A stretch of DNA of 64,000 nt from an uncultured Bacilli bacterium (GCA_947631155.1 CANRKG010000001.1:38783-102782); one strand, 5' to 3'. Positions 1-9,836 are shown, counted from the first letter of the stretch. The notes: generated from the sequence alone by a model not told the origin. Numbers and translations: made by a program.

Positions 1-81
1 TTACTAGGAGAAGTAATAGGAGAAGAATATAGTGATGAAATTTTAGATCATTTATTTGCCAATTTTTGTGTTGGTAAATAA
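1..81 (+). CDS. mnmE: MnmE (TrmE) tRNA-modification GTPase, C-terminal end only
   Basis: The window opens inside a gene. The last 26 codons read in frame 1 and end in FCVGK followed by TAA. The C-terminal Cys-x-Gly-Lys is the signature end of MnmE, which with MnmG builds 5-carboxymethylaminomethyl-uridine at the tRNA wobble position. The gene directly downstream is mnmG, its usual partner, 65 bases away. The GTPase domain lies outside the window. Confidence 0.9.
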   Translation, partial: LLGEVIGEEYSDEILDHLFANFCVGK

Positions 82-146
82 TAATAAAAAAATATCACTA
101 AAGAAAAAAAAGGTAAAAAAAGCCAGAAAAAGAGGAAGGAATTTAT

Positions 147-2027
147 ATGGAGTATGAAGTTATTGTAGTTGGAGGAGGCCATGCTGGTTGTGAAGCAGCC
201 CTTGCTACATCTAGAAAAGGTCACAAAACTCTTTTAATAACAGGAAATATAAAAAATATTGCTGATATGCCTTGTAATCCATCAATAGGAGGACCTGCTA
301 AAGGAATAGTTGTCCGAGAAATAGATGCTTTAGGTGGAGAAATGGGAAAAAATGCCGATAAAGCAGCTCTTCAAGTTAAAATGTTAAATACTAAAAAAGG
401 TCCAGCAGTTCAAGCTTTACGTGCTCAAGAAGATAAAAATATCTATCCAAAGGAAATGTTGAAAACATTATATAAACAAGAAAATTTAGAAATAAAAGAA
501 TCAATAGTAGAACACTTAATAGTAGAAGATAATAAAATAAAAGGTGTAATATTAGAAAATAATGAAAAAATAGAATCAGATACTGTAATTTTAACAACTG
601 GAACATATTTAAAAGCTAATATTTTAGTTGGTTCATCTAAAACACCAGGAGGTCCTCATGGAGAAAAAGAATCTAAATTTTTGTCTAATGATTTAAAAGA
701 ACTAGGTTTTAATATTTTAAGGTTAAAAACAGGTACACCGCCTAGAATAGATAAAAATAGTATTGATTATGAAAAAATTTCTGTAGAATCAGGAGATAAT
801 TGTGAATTAACATTCTCTTTTAATAATAAAGCTTATTATGACTATAAAAACCAAATACCTTGCTATTTAACTTATACTAATGAAAATACACATCAAATTA
901 TAAAAGATCATTTACATGAATCTAGTATGTATGGTGGTTATGTAGAAGGCATTGGCCCTAGATATTGTCCATCAATTGAAGATAAAGTAGTCAGATTTTC
1001 AGATAAAGAACGTCATCAATTATTTTTAGAACCAGAAAGTAATGTGTTTGAAGATGAAAATTATGGAAATACTATTTATATTCAAGGTTTTTCAACAAGT
1101 ATGCCAGAAAATGTCCAAGAAGAAATGGTTCATAGTTTAAAAGGGTTAGAACATGCTAAATTTATTAAATATGCTTATGCTATAGAATATGATGCAATTG
1201 ATTCAAAACAATTAAAACAAAGTTTAGAAACAAAGTTAGTTGAAGGTTTATATACAGCCGGACAAATTAATGGTACTAGTGGTTATGAAGAAGCCGCAGG
1301 GCAAGGCTTAATCGCTGGTATAAATGCTTCCTTAAAATTAGAAGGAAAGGAACCTTTAATTTTAAAAAGAAATGAAGCATATATTGGAGTTTTAATTGAT
1401 GATTTAGTTACTAAAGGTGTTAAAGATCCATATCGTTTATTAACTTCACGTGCTGAATATCGTCTTTTACTTCGTCATGATAATGCTGATATAAGACTTA
1501 AAGATTATGGCTATCAAGTTGGCTTAATTTCTTCAGAAGATTATCAAAAATTTAATTTCAAAAAACAACAAATCGAAGAAGTTTATAAAATCTTAAAAGA
1601 GACTAGAATTACTCCAAAGGAAGATATAAATCAATATTTAGAAAGTATTGGAAGTAGTAAATTAAAAGATGGAATTAATTTATATGATTTATTAAAACGA
1701 CCAGAAATAAAAATTGATAATATTAAAAAATTTATTGATTTAAATTATGATAAAGAAGTCTTAGAACAAGTAGAAATTAATATTAGATATGAAGGATATA
1801 TTGCTAAAGCTAATAAAGATGCAGAAAAGATGTTAAGTTTAGAAACAAAAAAAATTCCTGAAGATATTGATTATGACAAAATTCCTAATATAGCAAGTGA
1901 AGCCAAACAAAAATTAAGTGAAATAAGACCAACATCATTAGGACAAGCATCACGTATTAGTGGTGTAAATCCCGCTGACATTTCAATATTAATGGTTTAT
2001 TTAAAAAGAAGGTCAAACTATGAATAA
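147..2027 (+). CDS. mnmG: MnmG (GidA), tRNA uridine-34 modification enzyme
   Basis: A 626-residue FAD/NADH-dependent protein that, with MnmE, installs the carboxymethylaminomethyl group at C5 of wobble uridine. The FAD-binding Rossmann motif [10 protein letters not shown] begins at residue 9, GTPPRI lies near residue 195, and the family block [18 protein letters not shown] is present. Length is normal for the family (about 620-630). The ATG at 147 follows a GAGGAAGG Shine-Dalgarno sequence. The stop overlaps the start of rsmG by 8 bases, so the two are translationally coupled in the conserved mnmE-mnmG-rsmG operon. Confidence 0.97.
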   Translation: MEYEVIVVGGGHAGCEAALATSRKGHKTLLITGNIKNIADMPCNPSIGGPAKGIVVREIDALGGEMGKNADKAALQVKMLNTKKGPAVQALRAQEDKNIYPKEMLKTLYKQENLEIKESIVEHLIVEDNKIKGVILENNEKIESDTVILTTGTYLKANILVGSSKTPGGPHGEKESKFLSNDLKELGFNILRLKTGTPPRIDKNSIDYEKISVESGDNCELTFSFNNKAYYDYKNQIPCYLTYTNENTHQIIKDHLHESSMYGGYVEGIGPRYCPSIEDKVVRFSDKERHQLFLEPESNVFEDENYGNTIYIQGFSTSMPENVQEEMVHSLKGLEHAKFIKYAYAIEYDAIDSKQLKQSLETKLVEGLYTAGQINGTSGYEEAAGQGLIAGINASLKLEGKEPLILKRNEAYIGVLIDDLVTKGVKDPYRLLTSRAEYRLLLRHDNADIRLKDYGYQVGLISSEDYQKFNFKKQQIEEVYKILKETRITPKEDINQYLESIGSSKLKDGINLYDLLKRPEIKIDNIKKFIDLNYDKEVLEQVEINIRYEGYIAKANKDAEKMLSLETKKIPEDIDYDKIPNIASEAKQKLSEIRPTSLGQASRISGVNPADISILMVYLKRRSNYE

Positions 2028-2655
2028 AGAAGAATTTATAGCCGAAGTACAAAAATTAGGAATAACCTTAACAAAAGAACAATTAGAGCAATTAGAAAAC
2101 TTTTATGAAATATTAATTGAAGAAAATAAAAAGATTAATTTAACTAGAATAACAGATAAAAAAGATGTTTATTTAAAACATTTCTATGATAGTTTAACAA
2201 TTGTAAAAGAAATAAATCTAAATAATATAGAAACATTATGTGATGTAGGAAGTGGCGCTGGTTTTCCGGGCATTGTTTTAAAAATAGTTTATCCTAATTT
2301 AAAGATAACATTGCTTGATTCTTTATTAAAAAGAGTAAAGTATTTAAATGATACTATAAAAAAATTAAATTTAAAAAATATAGTAGCAATTCACACTAGA
2401 AGTGAAGATTATCAAGAAAAATTTGATTTAGTAACTGCACGAGCTGTAGCTAATTTATCAAAACTTTTAGGATTTACAATGCATTTAGTCAAAAAAGAAG
2501 GCTTAATGATTGCTATGAAAGCTAATATTGATGAAGAAATTAAAAATATAAATAATGATCTAAAAAAATATAATTGTAAGATCCTAAAAATTAATAAATT
2601 CACGCTTCCAAAAGAAAATAGTAATAGAGCTTTGATAACAATAAAAAATATTTAG
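2020..2655 (+). CDS. rsmG: RsmG (GidB), 16S rRNA guanine-N7 methyltransferase
   Basis: A 211-residue class I SAM-dependent methyltransferase that methylates a guanine in the 530 loop of 16S rRNA (G527 in E. coli). The SAM-binding motif [11 protein letters not shown] is at residues 74-84, and NLTRIT near residue 40 is a family hallmark. It overlaps mnmG by 8 bases. A long-stemmed terminator begins within its last codons, so it appears to end the mnmEG-rsmG transcript before noc. Confidence 0.96.
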   Translation: MNKEEFIAEVQKLGITLTKEQLEQLENFYEILIEENKKINLTRITDKKDVYLKHFYDSLTIVKEINLNNIETLCDVGSGAGFPGIVLKIVYPNLKITLLDSLLKRVKYLNDTIKKLNLKNIVAIHTRSEDYQEKFDLVTARAVANLSKLLGFTMHLVKKEGLMIAMKANIDEEIKNINNDLKKYNCKILKINKFTLPKENSNRALITIKNI

Positions 2656-2699
2656 TATGTACTTAATAATAATTTTGTGAGACTAAATATTTTTTTTTT
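2644..2699 (+). terminator. Rho-independent terminator of rsmG
   Basis: A perfect 13-bp inverted repeat (2644-2656 with 2682-2694) with a 25-base loop, followed by a run of nine T. The left arm covers the rsmG stop codon. Confidence 0.8.
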
Positions 2700-2745
2700 A
2701 ATTAATAATTTAAAATAAAATATATATATTTATTTTTGTTGTCTA

Positions 2746-2773
2746 TTGAAAAAATTCTAAATCATGATATAAT
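2746..2773 (+). promoter_or_regulatory. SigA-type promoter of noc
   Basis: TTGAAA at 2746-2751, a 16-base spacer and TATAAT at 2768-2773, preceded by an extended -10 TGa. It lies about 40 bases upstream of the noc start codon. Confidence 0.7.
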
Positions 2774-2812
2774 TTATAATAGAATAGAAGAATAAAAAGA
2801 GAGGTATAGGTT

Positions 2813-4294
2813 ATGCAGCGTGACGAAGAAGTAGTATATCTATACTTGGATGATATTATTCCAAATCGATTTCAACCAAGAGAAATATTTGATGAAAGAC
2901 CTCTAAAAGAATTAGCTGTTTCCATAAAGGAACATGGAGTAATACAACCAATTATAGTCAGAAAAGTTAATGATAAATATGAAATAATAGCTGGTGAACG
3001 TAGATATAAAGCTTCTGCTTTAGCTGGATTAACAAAAATACCTGCTATTATTAGAGATTTAGATGATAAAGAATCTTCTAAAGTAGCATTACTTGAAAAT
3101 TTACAAAGACGAGATTTAAATCCAATTGAGGAAGCAAAGACATATCAAAAAATATTAGAATTAGATGAAATGACTCAAGAAGATTTAGCCAAGACAATGG
3201 GTAAAAGTCAATCTTCAGTTGCTAATAAATTACGACTTTTATCATTACCTGAAGAAATACAAAAAGCTTTAATGGATGAGAAAATTTCAGAAAGACATGC
3301 ACGAGCTTTATTAAATATAAAAGATTCCAATCAACAGCAACAATTATTACAAGAAATAATAGATCAAAAAATGACAGTAAGACAATTAGAAGATAAAATT
3401 AAGGAGGGTCAACAACCTCAAATGAATTCAATCAGTGATGCTAGTCCAATGCAACCATCGTTAGAAAAAGAAAACAATGGACCAATGATTGTACCAGGAC
3501 AGGAAAATTATATATCAAATCAACCTTTAATGCCTAGTTTTTTGAATAATCAAGAAGAAACTAAAAGTGAACCAATTTTAATAACCCCATCAGGTGAAGA
3601 CTTAATTAAGAAAAAAGAAGAAGAAACACCACCAGAGCCAGCATTAGAAGATAATTCTGATAATAATCAAAAATTCATTAACTTTGGAGAAATTAATGAT
3701 GACGACGACGATGATGAAGGAGAAGAACCATTATTATCTAATAATATTTCTTTTGGGAATGCACCAGAAACTACATCATCAAACCCAATTCCAAATCCAA
3801 TTAGTTTAGAAGCGATGAAAGAAAATACGAGTAGTGTTTTACCTCCTCCAGAGTCTAATTCTAATGCTAATTTGGATAGTCTCCTTCAAATTAATAATCC
3901 AATAATCCAAAATAATAATAATTCCGATGGAAATGATTTTAAATTTTTCTCATCAGCTCAAGAAGCTATAAATGAGAGTGAAAAAGAAGACACAAAAACA
4001 ACAGAAGATTATTTTAAAGCTCCAGACTTAATTAATGTTGATATTCCTGGAGAAGTTGTAACTCCTCCACCAAATAACGTTAGTTTAAGTCAAGCAAATT
4101 ATGATTTGATGAATCAGGGTGCTCCAATGCAAACTATTCAGTTTGGAGATAATGGAGACAATAATAAAGTTCAAAATTCAATTGATTCATTGAAAGATAT
4201 GATTAAACAAATAGAAGGTAATGGAGTTAAAATAGAATATGATGAAATGAACTTAGAAAAATCTTATCAAATGATTATTAAAATTGAGAAGTAA
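2813..4294 (+). CDS. noc: Noc nucleoid-occlusion protein (ParB/Noc family) with long acidic insert
   Basis: A ParB-fold DNA-binding protein at the exact noc position (rsmG-noc-parA-parB). Residues 8-200 hold the CTP-switch and HTH core: QPRE at 21-24, GERRYKA at 61-67, ENLQRRDL at 95-102 and the HTH at about 120-145. The last 44 residues match the Noc dimerisation domain. Between them are about 245 residues rich in Asn, Ser, Pro, Asp and Glu, including a run of six Asp, probably disordered. B. subtilis Noc has 283 residues; this has 493. The protein begins only about 7 residues before the core, so the N-terminal amphipathic membrane-targeting helix of B. subtilis Noc seems absent. Confidence 0.85.
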   Translation: MQRDEEVVYLYLDDIIPNRFQPREIFDERPLKELAVSIKEHGVIQPIIVRKVNDKYEIIAGERRYKASALAGLTKIPAIIRDLDDKESSKVALLENLQRRDLNPIEEAKTYQKILELDEMTQEDLAKTMGKSQSSVANKLRLLSLPEEIQKALMDEKISERHARALLNIKDSNQQQQLLQEIIDQKMTVRQLEDKIKEGQQPQMNSISDASPMQPSLEKENNGPMIVPGQENYISNQPLMPSFLNNQEETKSEPILITPSGEDLIKKKEEETPPEPALEDNSDNNQKFINFGEINDDDDDDEGEEPLLSNNISFGNAPETTSSNPIPNPISLEAMKENTSSVLPPPESNSNANLDSLLQINNPIIQNNNNSDGNDFKFFSSAQEAINESEKEDTKTTEDYFKAPDLINVDIPGEVVTPPPNNVSLSQANYDLMNQGAPMQTIQFGDNGDNNKVQNSIDSLKDMIKQIEGNGVKIEYDEMNLEKSYQMIIKIEK

Positions 4295-4303
4295 AAATTA
4301 AAT

Positions 4304-4328
4304 AGTAGATAAAAATCTACTTTTTTTT
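4304..4328 (+). terminator. Rho-independent terminator of noc
   Basis: AGTAGAT (4304-4310) pairs with ATCTACT (4315-4321) around a 4-base loop and runs into a T tract. Confidence 0.85.
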
Positions 4329-4397
4329 CACAAAAACATTTCAAAAGAATGAGATATTTGATACAATATAGTAAGTAAAAAAGGAGTAGTGATATAT

Positions 4398-5183
4398 ATG
4401 GGAAAGATAATTTCTTTAGTAAATCAAAAAGGTGGCGTAGGTAAAACAACAACAAGCATTAATCTTTCTGCTTCACTTGCTGCTTTAGGCAAAAAAGTTT
4501 TATTAGTTGATTTAGATCCTCAAGGAAATACAACAACAGGTGTAGGAATAAATAAGGGAGATATTGAAAGAAGTATTTATGATGTTTTAATTGGAAAGTG
4601 TGAAATTGAGCAATCTATCATAAAAACAAAATATAAAAATTTATATGTAATTCCAGCAACAATTAATTTGGCTGGTCTTGATATAGAATTACTAGAAAAA
4701 AGTCAAAATGAACCAGGGTTTTCAAAAGGTGCTCAATTAAAAGGACATATTGAAAAAATAAAAGATAATTTTGATTTTATTATTATTGATTGTCCACCAT
4801 CCCTAGGATTAATAACAACCAATGCTTTAACAGCATCAAATTCAGTAATAATTCCAGTTCAATGTGAATTTTTTGCCTTAGAAGGAATTATGCAATTACT
4901 AAATACAATTATGTTAGCTCAAAAGTCATTAAATCCTAACTTAGATATAGAAGGTGTTTTATTAACTATGTTAGATTCTAGAACGAATTTAGGTTTTGAA
5001 GTAGTAGATGATATTAGGAAATTCTTTAAAGAAAGAGTTTATAATACAATTATTCCAAGATTGATTCGTTTAACAGAAGCTCCATCCCATGGAGAACCAA
5101 TCATAGCATATGATCCTAAAAGTCGTGGTTCAGAAGCTTATATAAATTTAGCAAAGGAAGTGATTGAAAGAAATGGAAACTAA
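4398..5183 (+). CDS. parA: ParA/Soj chromosome-partitioning ATPase
   Basis: A 261-residue deviant Walker-A ATPase of the ParA/MinD family. It binds DNA non-specifically as an ATP dimer and works with ParB in origin segregation and DnaA control. The motif KGGVGKTT is at residues 11-18, and IIDCPPSLG is the Walker-B/A-prime block. A GTG nine bases upstream is in frame, but AAGGAG at 4381-4386 is spaced for the ATG at 4398. A possible extended -10 (TGATACAAT, ending 4367) follows the noc terminator, so parA-parB probably have their own promoter. Confidence 0.96.
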   Translation: MGKIISLVNQKGGVGKTTTSINLSASLAALGKKVLLVDLDPQGNTTTGVGINKGDIERSIYDVLIGKCEIEQSIIKTKYKNLYVIPATINLAGLDIELLEKSQNEPGFSKGAQLKGHIEKIKDNFDFIIIDCPPSLGLITTNALTASNSVIIPVQCEFFALEGIMQLLNTIMLAQKSLNPNLDIEGVLLTMLDSRTNLGFEVVDDIRKFFKERVYNTIIPRLIRLTEAPSHGEPIIAYDPKSRGSEAYINLAKEVIERNGN

Positions 5184-6069
5184 TAATGGTATTAAAAGAA
5201 GAGCTTTGGGAAAAGGTTTAGAAGAATTATTTTATAACGAGCCATTAGATTACAATAAGATAGAAGAAAAAATAATTACTTCAACACCAAAAGAAGCAAT
5301 AACAATGGTTTCTTTGGATGAATTAAGAAGCAATCCATATCAGCCTCGTCAAAACTTTGATCAAACCGCATTAAATGAATTAGCTATGTCTATAAAAGAA
5401 CATGGTGTTTTTCAACCAATCATTATAAAAAAGAGTATCAAAGGCTATGAAATAATAGCAGGTGAAAGAAGAGTAAAAGCTTCAAAAATTGCTGGTTTAA
5501 AGGAAATTCCAGCTATCATTAGAGATTTCAGTGATAGTGAAATGATGGAAATAGCACTTTTAGAAAATTTACAAAGAGAAAATTTAAATTCTATCGAAGA
5601 AGCTGTTGCTTATAAAAAGTTGCTAGAGAGTTTAAATATTACTCAAGAAAAGTTAGCAGAACGTTTAGGTAAAAGTAGAAGCCATATAACTAATATGTTA
5701 GGTCTATTGAGTTTACCAGCCTCAATTCAAACAATGATTAGTGAGAAAAAAATCTCAATGGGACATGCTCGATTATTAAGTAAATTGCAAGATGAAAAAA
5801 AGATTGTTGAATTATCAAAAAGAATAATTGATGAAGGTCTTAGTGTCAGACAATTAGAAGAATTATCTTCTAATAATCAAGAATATGAAAGAAAAAATAA
5901 AATAATAAGACATCATCAAGAAAAAAATAATGAGTTTCAATATTTAGAAGAAGATTTAAAAGAAAAATTGGGAACTAAAGTAAAAATAAAAGCTAATAAA
6001 TTAGAAATAACTTTTACTAATAGTAATGATTTAAATCGATTATTGGAAATAATGAATTTAGATAAATAA
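5173..6069 (+). CDS. parB: ParB/Spo0J centromere-binding CTPase
   Basis: A 298-residue ParB that loads at parS sites and spreads as a CTP-dependent clamp. The N-terminal ParA-stimulating motif LGKGLEELF is at the start, followed by QPRQ, GERRVKA, ENLQRENL and an HTH. An in-frame TTG at 5164 is only 3 bases from the AGGAAG Shine-Dalgarno, so the ATG at 5173 is preferred. It overlaps parA by 11 bases. It is the canonical ParB, while the longer upstream homologue is Noc. I saw no clear parS site in the window. Confidence 0.95.
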   Translation: METNNGIKRRALGKGLEELFYNEPLDYNKIEEKIITSTPKEAITMVSLDELRSNPYQPRQNFDQTALNELAMSIKEHGVFQPIIIKKSIKGYEIIAGERRVKASKIAGLKEIPAIIRDFSDSEMMEIALLENLQRENLNSIEEAVAYKKLLESLNITQEKLAERLGKSRSHITNMLGLLSLPASIQTMISEKKISMGHARLLSKLQDEKKIVELSKRIIDEGLSVRQLEELSSNNQEYERKNKIIRHHQEKNNEFQYLEEDLKEKLGTKVKIKANKLEITFTNSNDLNRLLEIMNLDK

Positions 6070-6082
6070 TGAGGTGTTTTAG

Positions 6083-6898
6083 ATGATTTCTTTCGATAAG
6101 TTTTCAATAGATTTAAAAATTATAATAATGCCTTTTATATATATATTATTAGGTTTTATTATCTATCAAATAATAATAAAGATAATGAATAATGCTGAGA
6201 AAAAAAGTAATATTCAGAAGAAACATCATCAAAAAAGAGTAAGAACTATAAATATTTTAATTCAGAATATTATAAAGTATATTATAGTAACTTTTGTATT
6301 AGTTGCTATATTGGCTAATTTTGGAGTTAATGTTAAATCCATTTTAGCAGGAATTGGTATAACAGCAGCGATTATAGGTTTAGCCTTTCAAGACATTGCT
6401 AAAGATTTTTTAGCAGGAATTTCTATAATATTAGAAGATCAATTTGAAATAGGTGATACTATTGAGATAAATGATTTTGTAGGTGAAGTAGTTTCTTTTG
6501 GTTTAAGAACAACAAGAATAAAAAATTATAAAGGAGCAACTAAGATTATAGCAAATCATACTATAACTGAAGTCATTAATTATAATCTATACAATAGTCT
6601 TGCTGTTATTGACGTTTCTGTTAGCTATGAAGAAGACTTAGATAAGGTAGAAAAAACTATAAATAAATTATCTGAAACAATTAAAGAAAAAATACCCAAA
6701 GCCAAAGGAAATATTAAAATATTAGGTGTTCAAGATTTAGAAGATTCTGGGGTTGTCTATAAGATAGCCTTAGAAGTTGCTTCTGCTGAACATTTTACAG
6801 CTGAAAGAATATTAAGAAAAGAAGTAAAAAAAGCCTTAGATAAAGCTAAAATCAAGATACCATATCAACAAATAGAGGTGCATAATGGAAACAGATAA
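6083..6898 (+). CDS. MscS-family small-conductance mechanosensitive channel
   Basis: A 271-residue membrane channel that opens under membrane tension to release solutes on osmotic downshock. Two N-terminal membrane helices (about residues 12-35 and 57-80) are followed by the Gly/Ala-rich pore helix ILAGIGITAAIIGLAFQD and the MscS beta domain with EDQFEIGDTIEI. Length matches single-unit MscS proteins. It sits 13 bases after parB with a GAGGTG ribosome site and overlaps the DUF951 gene by 14 bases. Confidence 0.92.
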   Translation: MISFDKFSIDLKIIIMPFIYILLGFIIYQIIIKIMNNAEKKSNIQKKHHQKRVRTINILIQNIIKYIIVTFVLVAILANFGVNVKSILAGIGITAAIIGLAFQDIAKDFLAGISIILEDQFEIGDTIEINDFVGEVVSFGLRTTRIKNYKGATKIIANHTITEVINYNLYNSLAVIDVSVSYEEDLDKVEKTINKLSETIKEKIPKAKGNIKILGVQDLEDSGVVYKIALEVASAEHFTAERILRKEVKKALDKAKIKIPYQQIEVHNGNR

Positions 6899-7088
6899 AA
6901 TCAATTATAAATTAGGTTCTAAAGTTATTATGAAAAAACAACATCCTTGTGGAGCCAATGAATGGGAAATCATTCGTTTAGGAGCAGATATAAAAATAAA
7001 ATGTTTAAATTGTAATAGAACTTTATTTATGCCAAGAATTGAATTTAATAAAAAATTAAAAAAGATTATAAATGAGGAAGGAAATTAA
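6885..7088 (+). CDS. DUF951 family protein (YyzM-like)
   Basis: A 67-residue protein of the DUF951 family, commonly found between the parAB and ychF genes in Firmicutes (yyzM in B. subtilis). The conserved blocks are MKKQHPCGANEWEI and the Cys-containing IKCLNCNRTLFMPR. The three Cys and one His could bind a metal. The function is unknown. Its start lies inside the end of mscS, so the two are probably co-translated. Confidence 0.88.
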   Translation: METDKINYKLGSKVIMKKQHPCGANEWEIIRLGADIKIKCLNCNRTLFMPRIEFNKKLKKIINEEGN

Positions 7089-7089
7089 T

Positions 7090-8685
7090 ATGAGAGAAAA
7101 AAAACGATTAAGGCTCAAGAAATTTTATTTTCATCCAATTACAATATTTATTGTTTTAAGTGTTATTGTTGTATTATTAAGTGCTATATTATCTAAATTT
7201 GAAATGCAAGCAACATATAGTACTATTAATACAAATACTAATGAATTAGAAACAGAAATTGTAGCTGTGGAGAACTTATTAAGTTTTGATGGTATGAAAT
7301 TTATTATTAGTAATGCTACTACAAACTTTATAAGTTTTGCCCCATTAGGGACATTGTTAATAGCGTTGATTGGACTATGCATTGCTGAAGCTACAGGCTT
7401 TATTGAAGTTTTTTCAAAAAAGTATTTAAGAAAACTAACAAGAACTCAACTAACTTTTATTGTATTATTAATTGCGACAATATCTTCACTTATAAATGAA
7501 ATTGGTTATGCCATTTTAATTCCATTAGTAGCTGTATTATATTCATCAATCGGAAGAAATCCTTTGACCGGTATAGTAACAGCCTTTTGTGGAGTAGCTT
7601 TTGGTTATGGAGTATCCATATTTGTAGGCTCTATGGAAATTGCCTTAATGGACACTACTAAAGCTGCAGCAGCTTTAATAGACCAAAATATTCATATAAG
7701 TTTAACTTGTAATTTATTCTTTATTATTGCTGCTTCATTAATATTAACTATAGTAGGAACTATTATAATAGAAAAGATTATAAGTCCTAGACTTGGTAAA
7801 TTTAAGGAAAAAGAAAGTATATCTAAAACAGAAGAACTAAGAATTATAGATTTAGAAGAAGAAGAACAACACAAAATAGAAAGAGAAAAATTAGAGAAAA
7901 GAGGCTTACGCTTTGCTTTAATTACAGCAATTGTAGTAATAATAATATTTATTTATATGGTAATTCCAAATTTACCAAATTCAGGAATGCTTTTAGATAT
8001 GAAAGAAGTAACATATTTAGATCAAATTTTTGGTAAAAATTCATATTTCCAGGATGGATTTACTTATATGATTTCATTATTCTTTATATTTGTGGGAATC
8101 GCTTATGGAATTGGAGCAAAAACAATTACAAATGATAGGGATATTTTAGAGAAAGCCGGAACGTATTTTTCTAAAATTGGAAATATTGCTGTGTTACTAT
8201 TTGTTGCTGCTCAATTTATATCAATTTTTAAGAAAACAAATATAGGAATAGTAGTAACTGCTTGGCTTGCTAGATTAATAGAATATCTTAGTTTTAGTGG
8301 AATTCCTTTAATTGTTTTAACTCTTATTATTATAGCTATATCTAATTTAGTTTTAACTACACCAAGTGCTAAATGGACTATCTTTGCCCCAATTGTAGTA
8401 CCAATGTTCATGCAATCTAATATTTCTGCCCAATTTGCTCAAATAGTAATTAGAGTTGCAGATTCCATGACTAATGGAATTACTCCATTATTAGCTTGTT
8501 TTGTAATCTATATAGGATATCTAAATATCTATAACTTTGATAAAAATAAACCAATAACTATTACACGTGCAATTAAATTAGTTACTCCTTACTGTGGAAT
8601 AATTTGTATAACCTGGATATTATTAGTAATTGGTTGGTATCTAATTGGATTACCAATTGGACCAGGAGTATATCCAACTATTTAA
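7090..8685 (+). CDS. AbgT-family transporter
   Basis: A 531-residue polytopic membrane protein resembling AbgT/MtrF carriers, which export or import p-aminobenzoyl-glutamate and related compounds. Visible are many hydrophobic helices, a periplasmic loop after helix 1, and the family-like block NLVLTTPSAKWTIFAPIVVP near residue 420. The substrate cannot be read from sequence. An in-frame ATG at 7072 lies upstream, but the AGGAAGGA site at 7075-7082 fits the ATG at 7090. It sits between DUF951 and ychF, which are adjacent in B. subtilis, so it looks inserted. Confidence 0.8.
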   Translation: MREKKRLRLKKFYFHPITIFIVLSVIVVLLSAILSKFEMQATYSTINTNTNELETEIVAVENLLSFDGMKFIISNATTNFISFAPLGTLLIALIGLCIAEATGFIEVFSKKYLRKLTRTQLTFIVLLIATISSLINEIGYAILIPLVAVLYSSIGRNPLTGIVTAFCGVAFGYGVSIFVGSMEIALMDTTKAAAALIDQNIHISLTCNLFFIIAASLILTIVGTIIIEKIISPRLGKFKEKESISKTEELRIIDLEEEEQHKIEREKLEKRGLRFALITAIVVIIIFIYMVIPNLPNSGMLLDMKEVTYLDQIFGKNSYFQDGFTYMISLFFIFVGIAYGIGAKTITNDRDILEKAGTYFSKIGNIAVLLFVAAQFISIFKKTNIGIVVTAWLARLIEYLSFSGIPLIVLTLIIIAISNLVLTTPSAKWTIFAPIVVPMFMQSNISAQFAQIVIRVADSMTNGITPLLACFVIYIGYLNIYNFDKNKPITITRAIKLVTPYCGIICITWILLVIGWYLIGLPIGPGVYPTI

Positions 8686-8707
8686 CACCAATAAGGTGTT
8701 TTTCTTT
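8684..8707 (+). terminator. Terminator of the AbgT-family gene
   Basis: AACACC (8684-8689) pairs with GGTGTT (8695-8700), followed by TTTCTTT. It overlaps the stop codon. Confidence 0.75.
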
Positions 8708-8768
8708 ACAAACCATATAAAAAGTTATATACTAAACACTAATATTAATTAAAGGAGAAGTGATTATA

Positions 8769-9776
8769 ATGGATAATCTACAAATAGAAATCTTAAGAAA
8801 CACCCTTATAGAAAAATTAAAAGAATTAAGAGATATGACTATTGAAAGGAATTTGATACATCATCAAACAACACCACAACAAAAATATGTATCATTTGAC
8901 GATCCACAGTTATTAAAAAAACTGGTTTTTAGAGAGATAAACGGTTCTTATACATTTGCTCTTCCAAAAGACTTATGGAAATTGATAGATTTTACAAATG
9001 TATCATTTGATGATGTTTTGGTAAGTGATATAGATTTTACAGGAAGTAAGGGTGTAAAACTAAATATACAAAAAATAAAATACAGAAGTTTAAGGAATGC
9101 AAAGTTATCAGGTGTAGAAATAATTGGTCAATTTAGTTATGTAGATGTTGTAGGTACAGATTTTACAGGATGTATTAGTAAACTTCGATTAAATCCACAA
9201 CTCATAAGAGGTAAAGATTTAACACACACTAAATTAAGTGGTATTGAAATAGAAGGTTCATTTAAAGATGTTAAAGTTATTGAAACAGATTTTACCGGAA
9301 GTAAAGGAGCGGTCATAAATCCTCAAATGGTAGCAGGCAAAAGGTTATATTATACAACATTAACAGATGCAGAAATAATAGGCCCATTATTTGATGTTGA
9401 TGTAAGAAGAGCAAATTTTACCGGAAGTAAAGGAGCAGTTATAAATCCACAAACAGTAAACGAAAAAAGTTTAACAGGAACGATATTAAAAGATGTAGAA
9501 ATAAAAGGTTCATTCGATGGTGTAGATATTGAAGGAGCAAACTTCACAGGAAGTAAAGGAGTTCAAATAAATCCACAAACAGTAAAAGAAAAAAATTTAA
9601 CAGCAACAATATTAAAAGATGCAGAAATAATAGGCTCATTAAAAGGTGTAGATATTAGTAATACAAATTTTATAGGAGCTATAATGACAGCTGAAAATGA
9701 ATATAATTATGCCAAAGAAGAAATAAATAAAAGTTTCCAAAAAGTAATGAAAAATAATAAAGTATATAATAACTAA
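8769..9776 (+). CDS. 42-residue tandem-repeat protein (pentapeptide-repeat-like), copy 1
   Basis: A 335-residue soluble protein with no signal peptide or membrane helix. After an N-terminal region ending near FALPKDLWKLIDFTN come five full and one partial repeats of about 42 residues (126 bases). The consensus is roughly [DN]FTGSKGAVINPQ, then xVxxKSLxxTxLxDxEI, then xGSFDGVDVxxA. Part of each unit scans like A(D/N)Lxx pentapeptide repeats, which fold as a right-handed beta helix; the SKGAVINPQ segment would be an insert. A paralogue lies at 29877-30917. The start is the ATG at 8769 after AAGGAGAA. It stands alone between terminators. The function is unknown. Confidence 0.75.
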   Translation: MDNLQIEILRNTLIEKLKELRDMTIERNLIHHQTTPQQKYVSFDDPQLLKKLVFREINGSYTFALPKDLWKLIDFTNVSFDDVLVSDIDFTGSKGVKLNIQKIKYRSLRNAKLSGVEIIGQFSYVDVVGTDFTGCISKLRLNPQLIRGKDLTHTKLSGIEIEGSFKDVKVIETDFTGSKGAVINPQMVAGKRLYYTTLTDAEIIGPLFDVDVRRANFTGSKGAVINPQTVNEKSLTGTILKDVEIKGSFDGVDIEGANFTGSKGVQINPQTVKEKNLTATILKDAEIIGSLKGVDISNTNFIGAIMTAENEYNYAKEEINKSFQKVMKNNKVYNN

Positions 9777-9803
9777 AGGTAAAGAAAAAACTTACCTTTT
9801 TTT
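9775..9803 (+). terminator. Terminator of repeat protein copy 1
   Basis: AAAGGTAA (9775-9782) pairs with TTACCTTT (9792-9799) and is followed by T residues. Confidence 0.8.
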
Positions 9804-9807
9804 GATA

Positions 9808-9836
9808 TTGATATCATAAAACATATATATTATAAT
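9808..9836 (+). promoter_or_regulatory. SigA-type promoter of ychF
   Basis: TTGATA (9808-9813), a 17-base spacer and TATAAT (9831-9836), about 50 bases before ychF. Confidence 0.7.

Noticed and set aside
9291-9600. Near-identical 126-base repeats considered as a CRISPR or intergenic repeat array
   Set aside because: They lie in frame in one gene and encode a protein repeat; there are no spacers.
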